Source of the DNA: Vanrija pseudolonga
Taxonomy: Eukaryota > Basidiomycota > Tremellomycetes > Trichosporonales > Trichosporonaceae
Direction: 5' to 3'
Assembly (NCBI RefSeq): GCF_020906515.1
Contig: NC_085850.1
Coordinates: 2,542,001 to 2,606,000, forward strand
DNA: 64,000 nucleotides
The notes under the pieces were generated by a model that was given only the letters and a program-made list of their open reading frames with translations, searched no databases and had not been told where the DNA came from. This document shows, one piece after another, positions 1-10,317 of the stretch. Within the stretch, counting starts at the first letter, position 1; every line of letters begins with the position of its first letter. Both the position numbers and the translations under genes were made by a program.

Positions 1-2308
1 GTCCTCGGTGAAGCGGCGCAGGTCTGCGAGACGGCCCTGGACCTCGTGGAGGCCCTTGTCCGTGACGCCTAGCTTGAACTTCTTGGGGCCAGCAGGGACG
101 ACAACCTTTGCGTTCCAGATGGGGCGCAGAAGACGGCCAAGAATCAGGGCGAGACCATCGTGACGAGCAGAGTACACAATGGAGCGCGCGCCGTTGGATG
201 CCTGGCGGATCACAGGTGGCTCGGACACCAGCAAGATGTTGTTGGAAATGGAAATGAGGTCAGACTGCTTGTTCTTGTCGGCATTGGCTCCCATCTGCAC
301 GCCCATGGAGGCAAGCTGGACACGACCAAATGCTGCCCGTCCAGCGTGAATGCCCGTGTCCTTTTCGAGGCCAATGTCGGCCTCGAGCATGTCGATCGGG
401 CGGGGCTGGACGGCCCAGAATATGCCGCTAGGGGTAAGGATGAGGAACTGGCGGGCATAGGCCGTGGTCTGGCGGGGGAGGGCGGAGAGAGCGATGCCAT
501 CATCTCTGCACAGTGCGGGAGGTGACCTGGACGGGTTGGTCGCCGCGACCTCGGCAATCGTCCAAACCTGGCTGGGCACCGTGTCGACCGACGACCACTC
601 CTGAAGCGCGGGAAGGTGGAAGGTTTCGTAGTTCTCGCGCACTGACGACTGGCGACCGGGAGCGGGGGTAACAAACGTGAGGCGGGCGGTGGGCGTGGGC
701 GACTGGGAATAGTGCACCCCGATGAAGGTGCCGGACGAGTAGAACGACTGTGCGTCGGCCTTGGTCGTCTCGGGTGGTGGGGGGCGGTGGCCGAGAACCT
801 GGAGAGACGCAGTGGTCGCATATTGACTGTAGAACGCCGCGGTTCCGAGGTACGCACGGGCTCCGCTCGCCGAGATGGCAACCACCCACGCCTTCTTGCT
901 CTCCTCGGCGCCGACGATGGCTATTGAGACGACCTTGGCGCCCGCATAACCTGGTGCCGCACCACCGTAGCCGAGGCGCTGGAAGTCGTTCCTCAACGCA
1001 ACATATCTGGCGCGCGACTCGAACCGCGAAGCCTGGACGTCGATGTACTCGATCTCGCCCTTTGTGTGGAGCGCGAACAATCTGCCCTGCTGAGGGTCGA
1101 GCACAAACGACTCGACACCCTCACGGTTGGCGGATGAGAAGACCGAGGGGACCCAAGTGCTTAAGTAGCCGCTGGAGCGATTCGAAAGCCATGCCTTGGA
1201 GCCACCTGAGAGCCAGCCACCACCCGTGCTGTACTCGAGCTCGTACAGGTCCTTGTCCACGCCGAGGAGGAAGATGCGACCAGAGTCGGTGCCGCGAATG
1301 TCAAGGAAGCCAGTCGAGGTGTCGGTGCTCAAGTTGGTCGCATACAGCGAAAGCTCACCCTTGTCCGAGCGAGACAAGCCGAGGAGGGTAATCTTGGTCG
1401 CGGTGCAAATGACCAACAGGTGGGTAATGTCGTCGACAAACACGTCCTTGCGCGCACGCACGAGGCCGACAGTCTGGATAGTGTCCGTCTGCTGGTCATA
1501 TCTGCTGAAGTCCCGGCCGTCGTTGTAGTTCCACAAGAAGAGCTTGTTGTCCACAGCAAACCAGGCACGCTCAATCTCCTCGAACAGGCCCATGCGCGCA
1601 GTCAGGTGCTTGTCTGAGAACGATCAGTCATTGTGCTTCGTCGATCAAGGAGCCACACACAACGCACAGTTCAGCTCCTGGTGGAGCGCATCCGGGAGCG
1701 GCGTCGTCTTGGTGATGCGCGCGGTGCGGAACGCGTTCGTCTGCGTAGGCGGGGGCAGGTATGGCGGCTCGCTAGCTGCAATGGGTCAGCGGGTAAACAC
1801 ATCTAGCAGGCTTACTTGGCGCGAACTGCTCGGCAAGGTCGGGCGAGATCTCATTGTCACTGACAATGGCGCGGTCAATCTTGCCGCGCGCACGGCTCAA
1901 CGGGCCATACACTGGATCCTCGTCCTTGCCGACCGTCTCGAGCTGCTGGGGCTGCTGGAGCTGGGAGGCTGATGCCGGGGCGTAACCCGCGGCGGCGTAC
2001 GCGCCCGCCGTGGCCCGGGATCCCCAGCCGCCGCCAAGGCCTGACGAACCGAACGTGTACGGTGCTGGTGCGGGCGCGGGGGCAGGCGGCTGAGACGGGT
2101 GGTGGTGCAGGTGCAGGTGAGGGAGCGAGGGGAGGTGGAACGGGTTCGGGTGCCCGCCAGACGTCGGCCCCTGCGGCGCAACGAGCGCGCCAGGCTGTCC
2201 TGGAGTTGTTGGCGGCTGGTTTGGCCGGCCGGGAAGCTGGGGGTATAGTGGCTGCTGCGCGTACGGGTTGTAGCCCTGCTGCGGCTGGTCGCGATTGAAC
2301 AGCGACAT
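1..2308 (-). CDS. NUP170: Nucleoporin of the Nup155/Nup170 family, N-terminal part (3' end outside window)
   Basis: This is a large scaffold nucleoporin of the inner ring of the nuclear pore complex. Exons read on the minus strand are 2308-1816, 1775-1668 and 1613 to the window edge. The introns are 40 and 54 nt with GT...CAG ends. About 738 codons are visible. The first ~165 residues are a Gln/Pro/Ala-rich disordered leader. A beta-propeller-type region follows, with the family hallmarks LFLWNYNDGRDF, LLVICTATKITLLGLS and GRIFLLGVDKDLYELEY. The last exon stays open to base 1, ending in a helical stretch that includes LRRF. The start is the first Met after a non-coding stretch. Yeast has two paralogues (Nup157 and Nup170), and I cannot say which this one matches better. 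The family call is firm; the gene symbol is by analogy. Confidence 0.9.
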
Positions 2309-2763
2309 AATGGTGTGGTTGCCTTGCCGAGTCGAGCGGGCGTGCTGCTGATCGCCGAGCGATCGGGCTTGCTTTTACGGAGTTTCGAGGCGATGTATAC
2401 CCAGGGGTCCCAGGTAGTCGTTGCCTAGTCCCCCGTCGACAGGCAGATGGCAAGAAAGGTGGGAGGGAGGGGTCTGATGGTGGACGGAGATGTTGGGCAG
2501 CAAGCGAAACCAACAACTTCACCTCAACAAGCTGAACGCCAGAAAGTAACAAACGGCCACGTGGCAATTTGCTTCCGCCATGACGCTGCATTGTGGCACT
2601 CTTCTGGATACAATACAATGGACAGGGGACATTGGAATACATCGGCTTCTTTTGTACTGTCACGACACGCGCGAGGTCTGCAACACGCTACACATCTGAC
2701 CTCGAACTCAAAAACACAACAGCTACAGTATACTGAGGTCTTGGAACACTGGGAACACTCTTT
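2309..2763. other. Intergenic: nucleoporin promoter and 3' flank of the next gene
   Basis: This 455-base gap lies between the start of the nucleoporin and the stop of the next minus-strand gene. It must hold the nucleoporin promoter and the 3' flank of the neighbour. I see no TATA box or other motif I would defend, and no convincing ORF. Confidence 0.5.
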
Positions 2764-5283
2764 TTAGTTGTCGACCGCGGGGTCTTTGCGCAGCTTGTGG
2801 GTGATCCTGGACTCGTTAGGGTCTCAAAGCCTCTGCCTACTCACCTCCAGCGGAGGGCGCCAGCGCTGCGCGGCTGGTAACCAGCTTTCTCTAGCTGCTC
2901 AGAGACTTCACGCATTTCACTCTCCTTGTATGCGACCTCACGGAGGGGGCACATGGCTAATATGATGTTATCCTAAGATGTTAGTGGCGGACCAGATCAG
3001 GCGACTTGCCTCCTCCTCACAGTACGCCTTCGATAACGGGGTTGGCTTCTTGAGCGTGGACTTGGAAGGGGTGTTGGACATAGTGAAAGCGGTGGATAGC
3101 TCGTCTTCAGGCGAGTCGTCACCCAGTGCCAAGGGGTCGGGCGACCATTCACGACCTGGCGGCTCGGGAACGGAGTCAGGGCCTGGGTTCTGTGGCAACT
3201 CCGCTGGCGATCGAACGGTGCTCGGACAGGAGGACAGAGGTGTCAGACACTGGGATGTGAGCCTAACTGAGAGAAGACGAACACCTTACCTCATCTCCCA
3301 TATCCATGGGCTCTTCGCTACGCACTTTGACTCGAGGCTTTTGGGTCTTGGTGGTCTTCTTCTTGGTTGGAGCCCTAGCCCTAGTTAGAGCCCGCGTCGT
3401 CTTGAGCGGAGTGGGTTGCTTTGGTGCAGTCATTGTCCTCTTGTCAGTCTGTGGCTGTGTCTGTGGTCAGCATGATTTCCTGCGAATTGTCTTACTCGAG
3501 TGCCAGGACTGCTGGCCGCTGGTGGATGGACAGGATCGCTGTCCTGGATGTTCTGTAGCTTGGAGGCATACTTCTTTCGTGGGCGCTTAACGTTCTCGGT
3601 AGGTGAGGGAGACTAAGGTCAGATGTTGTAGAAAGCCAGATACTCACTGGTTGACGGGAGGGTCCTGCCACCTCGGTAGACGGCTGGCGGGTTCTCCGGC
3701 TCGAATTCTGGTTCCAGCCAAACTCTTGGTTTGGATACCACTGCTGTGAAGCGGAGACAAGGGCCACCGATTCACCCAGGACATCTCGCTTGCGCTTCCT
3801 GTGATGCGTCAGAAGACAGAACTAGAGAAAAGCATACGTACCCTGAAGCTTTACGCTTAGGCGCAGGTGCCGGACTGGCATGAGCTTCCGTCTTGACAGG
3901 CTCCGCGGTGGGTGAGGCGGGGTTTTGTGTGTTGTCTTCGGCACGCGTGTCGACCAATGTAACCTTGCACACGACTTCTCCCATTCCCTCAAGTGCGAGG
4001 GCATTCGAGGAGTTGTGCCCCTTGGGGATGGACTTCTCGGCCGGGTCTGAATGGGCGCGAGTCCGTCCCAGGTGCGGGCTACGTGACGGGCCATCCTCGC
4101 TTATGGATCGCTTGATTGTCTCTGGTCGTTGGCGACGTGCTTCGGGCGTAGACTCAACAGGTGTGAGTAAAGGCGAGAGAGGGGAGGTTGGGGCTGTGGC
4201 TTTGCGGAGAGTAGGCGGTGAGGATGGCACACTTCCTCCGTCACAATCGGGGGACCAAGTCCATGCCCTTGACAGCGGTGACGGGGGTTTGGTGAACTGA
4301 AGGGGCGTGGGTGTGGCCACTGACTGGTCGCCCATTTCACTCTCTGCGTCGTCGTGTGCCGGGGGCGAGGAAGGGTACATGGCCCCGAGTTGCTCGAGTG
4401 AGCCTGAGCCTGAGCGGCCATCGTCGGCTGGGTGGGCGTCTCCCTCTGCCAGCGTTGGCACTTTCGGCTTGTCCTCCTTTGATGGGTCAGTGGTTAGTAT
4501 CACTGTGACTGACTGCGGTGGCAGACTTACAGCAGGCTCCAGTTCACCCGACACCTCACGCTCGTCGCGGATGTCATGCCCCTCAACCACTTCTTCCTTG
4601 GGCAGAACTGGCACGTCGTCGCACAGCTCGAGTGGGGACGGGGCTGGGGGCGTGGCATCCACATCATCTGCGACCCACGACTTGGCCTTGCAGAAAGTGT
4701 GCCATGTTTCCGACTTGACAGACTCGTCGTCATCTGGGGGTGGCGTTGGGAAATCTGGGATGTGGGAGGGGAAGGGCCGTGGAGTGTGGGGTGGCGAGAG
4801 AAGGTGTTCGAGTAAGGGGAAGTGTGCTTCTTCAGGCATGTCGGCGCTGACGTGAGGCTCCTATCAAATGGTCAGTGCTGAGGCGACGACACTACAAAGA
4901 AGAGCGTGACAGGCACTCGGGAGACTCACCGCGTCTTGTTGTCCACCGAGGCGGTCAATGATATCGGAAAACTCGATGTTGGTCTCTGCTTCGCGCACCT
5001 CTTGCGAGCTGAACACTTCACGCGGGTAGCCAAGTAACTCTGCGTCTGCCCACTCGAGCGTGACAAAGGTTGCAGCTCTCTCTGGGTGCCAGTCGACAAT
5101 CATCTCTGGGGGCAATGGGAATGCCTCATGTTCCAAGTTGATCGGAATGGCGGGCGTGTACTTGTTCTTGGGGTCACCGAGGTCTGTTAGGAGCTCGTCG
5201 ACGGATATGGTGGTTGTGGGGGAGAGGGGCGAGGTTGAGCAGGAGGGCGAGGGTGACCTGGACATTGGGTCGTCTATGCGCAT
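2764..5283 (-). CDS. Unrecognised 709-residue, largely disordered, probably nuclear protein
   Basis: I do not recognise the family. Nine exons fit: 5283-4930, 4860-4531, 4476-3842, 3798-3648, 3612-3496, 3448-3290, 3249-3021, 2956-2845 and 2806-2764. They total 2130 nt, a multiple of three. The N-terminus (about residues 20-120) looks ordered and acidic. The middle is Pro/Ser-rich with basic patches (KRKR, RPRKKY, and a Thr/Lys/Arg-rich AT-hook-like stretch near 3300-3440). The last ~50 residues, from CPLREVAYKESEMREVSEQL to the stop, are charged, helical and look like a folded domain. Basic clusters suggest nuclear location and perhaps DNA or chromatin binding; that is inference. The second intron (4477-4530) is 54 nt with no in-frame stop, so a retained form would still be readable. 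An in-frame Met lies 29 codons upstream of the chosen start. Confidence 0.7.
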
Positions 5284-5590
5284 TGTTGTTGTTGTTGTCG
5301 GGTGAGGTGAATGTTGTTGAGGAAGACGAGGGGGGGAGGCGAGAGAAAGGGACAAGTGTGGAGAGCACAAGAGGGGGATGACGGGACCAGTGGGTGGTGG
5401 ATGGTGGGTGGTAGTCGTTCACCTGCGCCAGGGAAGACGAGGAAGGCGAGGAAGACGGGGTAACAATAGCTGGTAGTTGGTTGTTTCACGGCCCGTGGTG
5501 CGTGAGGAGGGGGGGTGGAATGGTGGATCGTTGAATTGTTGCAATCGTCTTGGCGCACAGTCGAGTAGTCGTCGTCAGTCGTGGCTGCAG

Positions 5591-5620
5591 TGTGGTGGTG
5601 GTGGTGGTGGTGGTGGTGGT
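5591..5620. repeat. (TGG)n microsatellite
   Basis: This is an uninterrupted run of about nine TGG/GGT triplets in the gap upstream of the gene starting at 5283. It is a simple repeat, seen directly. Confidence 0.9.
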
Positions 5621-5767
5621 ACGAGCAGCCGGTGAGTGGGGAGGATGGAGTGTGGGGGACAAACCCCTCCCCAGCAGCAGCGGCGACGGCAGACGCACAG
5701 AGGGGATGATGGGTTGGAGAGTGTGTAGTCGAGTTTGATGTCGTCGTCGTGTGGGCACCAAGCCATC

Positions 5768-5800
5768 GTGGTGGGTGGTGGGTGGTGGGTGGTGGGTGGG
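5768..5800. repeat. (GGTGGGT)n short tandem repeat
   Basis: A seven-base G/T unit repeats about four times. It is G-rich on the plus strand and could form a G-quadruplex-like structure, which is inference. It accounts for the Pro/Thr/His-rich spurious ORFs on the minus strand here. Confidence 0.85.
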
Positions 5801-7270
5801 TGCAGTGGGTGGTGCACGTCGGCGCGGCGCAACGCACGCTGCAACGGCGCAGCAGCCAGCTCCAGGCCCACACTGTCTGCTGGCTCTACGAAAACGCCGC
5901 CGCGCACCAGCCGCTCTGCGCCCCAGACGGACGCCCCTCCACCCCTCCTTTGGCACGCATGTGAGGCGGGTCGAGGAGGGCCCGAGCGTCGCGAGCAGCA
6001 AAAGCACACGATGCACGCCAAAAGCGCCCAAGTAATAGGGCGCACGAGGGGGCGGCAAAGAGGGCGCAAGCACACGCGTGTCTGCACAGACGCTCGCTCG
6101 CCGTGTGCTGCGCGCATGTGTTGCATATTGCATCGGATGACGTCGGCTACCTGGCGCCTGGCCACACAAAGTCAGGCGCGCGGCGGTGTATGTTTCAGGT
6201 GTCATGTCTCATTGGTGCCGGCCGGCGGTGGCGGCGATCAGCAATCTGTCTGACGCCGCCGGAAGTGGAAGTGGTCGTGTCAGCTCGCTGCTACAGACAA
6301 CACTGGCAGGGTGGAGTGCGTAGCCACTGCTAGTCGCTAGGGACTCGCTGCGAGGCTCGAGTAGCGGGGACAGCAGCGCTGTTGCATAGGATCCACTACA
6401 TGGTGCCTTCTCGCCGAGCCGGCGCCACACTCGCCTGTTCACGGGGTGAAGACACGAACACAGCCAATGTAGGCCCCGCTAACAGCTGGGCGACATGCAC
6501 ACTGACTTACATCATGCAACCCTCGGTACCTCAGCTCTGCAAGCTCAGCCGGGGGGCTTTGCCGAACACTGGGCGTCATCCCTTGGGGTTAGGTACAAAG
6601 ATGAAAGGGCAATGAGGATTGTTGAGAAGGAGGCATGTGGGTGTCTTGGGGCTAGAAGGTTTGAATCTGACAGTGTCAAGGAAGAAACAAGGTGGCGTGG
6701 GCCAGTTTCGGCGCCGTGCCACTACATACACACGCGTACTGCTCGATCAAGGTTCGGCGAGCGATGCATTGGATTGAGCGGTGTCGACTGGCAGGCAGGC
6801 AGGCGGCAAGGGTGAGTTATTCTGGGGGCTAGCTGGGCCCTGATGCCGAAGACGATAGTGACGTGCAGGCCATGTCGTCGCTCGCTCCTGAAGAGCAAAA
6901 CCCAGGAAAGAGCTCGCGTCGCGCGTCGTTGGAGACTTGGCGTGACAACAATCGGCGACTTGCCTAGCCGCCACCTACTACCCTGGCAAACACCCCGAGG
7001 CTAGGCTACCCAGCCGCCATGCTGGCCTATCACCCTAGGCGATCGTCGTGGCTAGCTGCGGGTACTCATGACTAGGCGATCATCAGTCAGTGTGGTGCAG
7101 TGCAGTGTAGCCTGCAATGATGTAGTCTCCGAGATCTCCTCGTCAGTAGCACCAACCCCAGCCGCAGCCCAGCCCCAGCCCCGGCGTGAGCGCCGCGAGC
7201 GCCGCTCACGTCAACACGTAACAATCATGACATCTCGTCGGGTGCTTCTCCCCAAAGTCCTATGCTGCTC

Positions 7271-8899
7271 TCATGCTGTTGTTGCTTCTGGTGCCGCTGC
7301 TGCCGCTCCTGCTGCTGCGTCGTGCTGCTCATGTGCCGCCGCCGCCTCGGCGGGCGCCGACGGAGACCGCGACGACCTGCTGATCGCCAGACGCGACTCG
7401 TGCACCTGGTCCCATGCCTCGGGGTAGTCGTCGCGCGTGACGGGCTCAAGATATCCCTCGGGTACGAGGCCCTCCTCCAACGTGTCGAGCCGGATGGCAA
7501 TGACCCAGCCGTCGCCGCCGCCGCCGCGGCCGCGCACATCGAGCAGGTCGCCGTCGTCGATCGCCATCTCGTTGACGCCCTCAGGCTCAAACGCGTACGC
7601 TGCGCGGTAGAGCCCGTCCGGCTCCTCCATGTCGTCGTCGCCGTCCTCGTCGTCCGACCAGTACTCGTCGTTTGTGTGGTCCGGCTCGGGGAGCGTGTAG
7701 TCGTCGTCGTCTGGCGCCTGCAGTGCCGGCTCGGCCTCGGCCGCGCGCCGGCCCAAGAACGACCACGGGAGCGAAAGCGACGGCCACCCGCCGCCGGCGC
7801 CGCCGCGCGCGTCGTCGCGCTCCTCGGCCACTGGCGTGGGCTCGGGCTCGCCCTCTCCCCAGTTGGAGTATGGCCGGTGCGGACCTAGCCCCTTGAACCG
7901 CTCGTCGTCGGCGGGGAAGGCATAGTCGCGGACCACGACGCGGCGGACGAGCGTGACGGCGAGGGACGTGATCGTGGGGGATTGCGCCGAGAGGCAGCTC
8001 GCGCGGTCAGACGACTCGCTCTGCTCCACCATGGGCGATAACTGGCGATTCCGGTGTCCGCCGGCGTTGTCGTCGATGTCATGCGGGGGTGCGAGGGACA
8101 TTGTTTCCGACCCGCTGGCGCCGACCGACGGCTCGCGCGACGAGCCACCCGACTCGCTCGTGCCGGTGTCGGCCTCGAACAGAGCCTGCGAGGGCACGAG
8201 GCTAGTCGCGCCGAGTGTCGACTTGGGGCGCGCGCGCGAGCGCCAGGACGTGGACGACGCCGTCGAGCCGGCGCGGTCTCTGAACCCAGACGTTGTCGAC
8301 GTGCCGCCCGGCGAGTCCACGGCGCCGGGGCTCACGGCGCCGGGCGACATGCCGGGCGACATGCGCGGGGAGAGGTGCGGCGAGACGCCCGGCGAGCCCG
8401 CGCCAGCGAGGATGATCTGGCTTGCGGGGCGCGAGTTTGCAGGGGAGGGCGGGGCCGGCCGCGACGAGTTCAAGGAGGAGTTTGACCGCGGCTTGGGGAG
8501 CGAGCCGAGCGCCGAGGACGCGGCGAACGCGAGCGCGGATAACGGCCTGCGCGTGAGCGGCGGCGACGACTGGCCGCCCAGGCTCGCGCTGCTCGACTTG
8601 CGCGGCGACGTCGGCGTGCCCTGTCCCGACGACGACGCGGGCGGTGGGGACGCGGGTGATCGGCGCGGAAGGTTACGCGGGGACACGGGCGAGAGCGGGG
8701 AGGCCGAGGATGTTGTTGCTGGCGGCGGGCGCGCGGCGCTCGTCGCTAGCAGCGGTGGTGGCGGGGTCGTCTTCTTGCGTTGTTGTGGGGAGGAGGCGGG
8801 TGCTGCGGTCGTTGACGACGACGATGACGAGGGAATGCTGCTGCTGGACGCGGCGGCGGCGGCGCCGAGCTCGTCCGCAAGGTCGATGGTAGCCGCCAT
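7271..8899 (-). CDS. SH3-domain protein, Nbp2/Skb5-like
   Basis: This is a single-exon gene of 542 residues. The start is the Met of MAATIDLADEL; no closer upstream Met exists in frame, and an ORF extension upstream reads through leader-like sequence. Residues 1 to about 270 are Ser/Pro/Ala-rich and disordered, with many SP sites. A segment around VRRVVVRDYAFPADD precedes an acidic linker and a C-terminal SH3 domain, which runs from YRAAYAFEPEGVNEMAIDDG to LVPEGYLEPV. It keeps the ALYDFE-like start, the acidic RT loop, a W (in DGWVIAI) and the GLVP-x-Y ending. In yeast, Nbp2 is an adaptor bringing the phosphatase Ptc1 to MAP kinases. The SH3 domain is clear, while the Nbp2 assignment rests on the DYAFP-type segment and domain position. 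Confidence 0.75.
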   Translation of the reverse strand: MAATIDLADELGAAAAASSSSIPSSSSSSTTAAPASSPQQRKKTTPPPPLLATSAARPPPATTSSASPLSPVSPRNLPRRSPASPPPASSSGQGTPTSPRKSSSASLGGQSSPPLTRRPLSALAFAASSALGSLPKPRSNSSLNSSRPAPPSPANSRPASQIILAGAGSPGVSPHLSPRMSPGMSPGAVSPGAVDSPGGTSTTSGFRDRAGSTASSTSWRSRARPKSTLGATSLVPSQALFEADTGTSESGGSSREPSVGASGSETMSLAPPHDIDDNAGGHRNRQLSPMVEQSESSDRASCLSAQSPTITSLAVTLVRRVVVRDYAFPADDERFKGLGPHRPYSNWGEGEPEPTPVAEERDDARGGAGGGWPSLSLPWSFLGRRAAEAEPALQAPDDDDYTLPEPDHTNDEYWSDDEDGDDDMEEPDGLYRAAYAFEPEGVNEMAIDDGDLLDVRGRGGGGDGWVIAIRLDTLEEGLVPEGYLEPVTRDDYPEAWDQVHESRLAISRSSRSPSAPAEAAAAHEQHDAAAGAAAAAPEATTA

Positions 8900-10317
8900 G
8901 GATGTGGAGAGTGTGGATGAGGGAGAAGGCAAGAGGACAATGAGGTAAAGTGATGATGATGATCCGTGCGCGTCGTTGTTGCTCTTGCCGTCGCCGCTCG
9001 CTCGCTGCACGCTCCGTCCACACCAGCCAGAGAGCAGAGTTGTCGTGCGGGAACCGCAAGTTGGAGGCGGCGCGTGATGCGCGCGAGGGTAGCAGCACAC
9101 ACACGCACGCAGCCAGCCAGCCAGCTCGCCCCGCCTGCCTTGCCCCCACTCAGCAGCCCGACCCGCGGCTCAGGGCCGGGTGGGTGGGCCTTGCGGGCCG
9201 CGGCCCCCATTTGGGCTTTTTGGGCCAGCTGGCTCGCTGGCAGCGTGTTAATGACGCACACCCTGTGGCCCAGTGTCATGTTTCGGGCTGCCTGACTGCT
9301 GTTGCTGCTGCGAGCTGCGAGATGTGCGAGTCGGCCAGACACACACTAAGATGCACTGCTCCGATGCCAAGCGGCAGGCCTCTGAACCCATGCTTTCTTG
9401 CGGCCGACCTCCCCAGTCACGACGACGGTGGGCAGGCAGCCAGCGCAAGCAAGCAACAACATGACACTCGCCTCGTTACGTTACGGCATGTCCCCGCCCC
9501 AGCCCAGCATTCCAGCAGCCAAATGCGCACACGACCAGGCGGCGGACCGAACCACTCGTCTGCAGTCGGTCGGGCAAGTGCAGCATCCAAGAATCAAACT
9601 GTAGCATGTATGTAGCAAGCACACCCCCACAGTTAATCAAGCCCACGCGCATTCCTCACAGAGGCACGGCACAGGCACTGCCTGCGTCTACCTGCGAGCC
9701 GCCTGCCGCGTGGGGTAATGTCTCGCGGTTCACAATGGCTGGCTGTGGCGGCAAACCTGTAACATCGGGGCTCCCGAGGACACACGACTTCTGGATTAGG
9801 TGTAGGCTTCTTCTTCTTCTCTTGGCCATTCCGCGGATGTGTGCGTGTGCGTGCGTGAGGATGCTGGGCATGCTTGGGGGAGGGGAGGGGTGTTGACAGA
9901 GGAGCCCCGTTGCGGCGGCTTGGAGGAGCTGGCCAGAGCTGGAGGAGGTTGTCTGTCTGCCTGTCTGTCTGGCTTGTGGCATACGACGTGCTTTGCTCTC
10001 TGCAAGCTCTCGTCCGCGCAATGAGCGTTGTGCGTCGTGCGCGTCTCGTTAACGGCGCGTCGAGCCCAAGAGTGCGCGACGCGTCGCCCCAATGATCAAT
10101 CACTCACAGCTCGACGGTCATGGCACAGCACGACGCCGCCCGCGCTGGCCTGCTCGCTCCGCTCGCATGCCTCCGCTCGCAACCCCCTTGTATAACATGC
10201 AACATTCATGCCTTCTCTACTGACCACAGCTAACCCCCAACGTTCCTTACAAGGTCGTCACGCGATACACAAACACACACAGGCTACTCCATCCTCGCCC
10301 TGTTTTTTGTTTCGTCT
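8900..10317. other. Intergenic, promoter of the SH3 gene and 3' flank of the RhoGEF gene
   Basis: This is a gap of 1.4 kb. The part near 8900-9150 is the presumed promoter and leader of the SH3 gene. The rest holds low-complexity GC-rich DNA with no convincing ORF. Short ORFs on both strands are not conserved-looking and overlap each other. Confidence 0.5.

Larger units (their letters stand above)
5284..7270. other. Gene-poor gap with simple repeats
   Basis: About 2 kb lies between the start of the 709-residue gene and the stop of the SH3 gene. Overlapping ORFs occur on both strands, but they are low-complexity (His, Thr, Pro and Arg runs produced by GGT/ACC repeats) and match nothing. The first few hundred bases are presumably the promoter and leader of the gene ending at 2764. 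I found no tRNA or conserved coding stretch from 6300 to 7270. Confidence 0.5.

Noticed and set aside
5274-6253. Several frames with His, Thr and Val runs
   Set aside because: They are created by GGT/ACC tandem repeats, not coding.
7953-8948. 331-codon plus-strand frame over the SH3 gene
   Set aside because: It is Asp/Gly/Ala-rich antisense of a low-complexity coding region, with no family resemblance.
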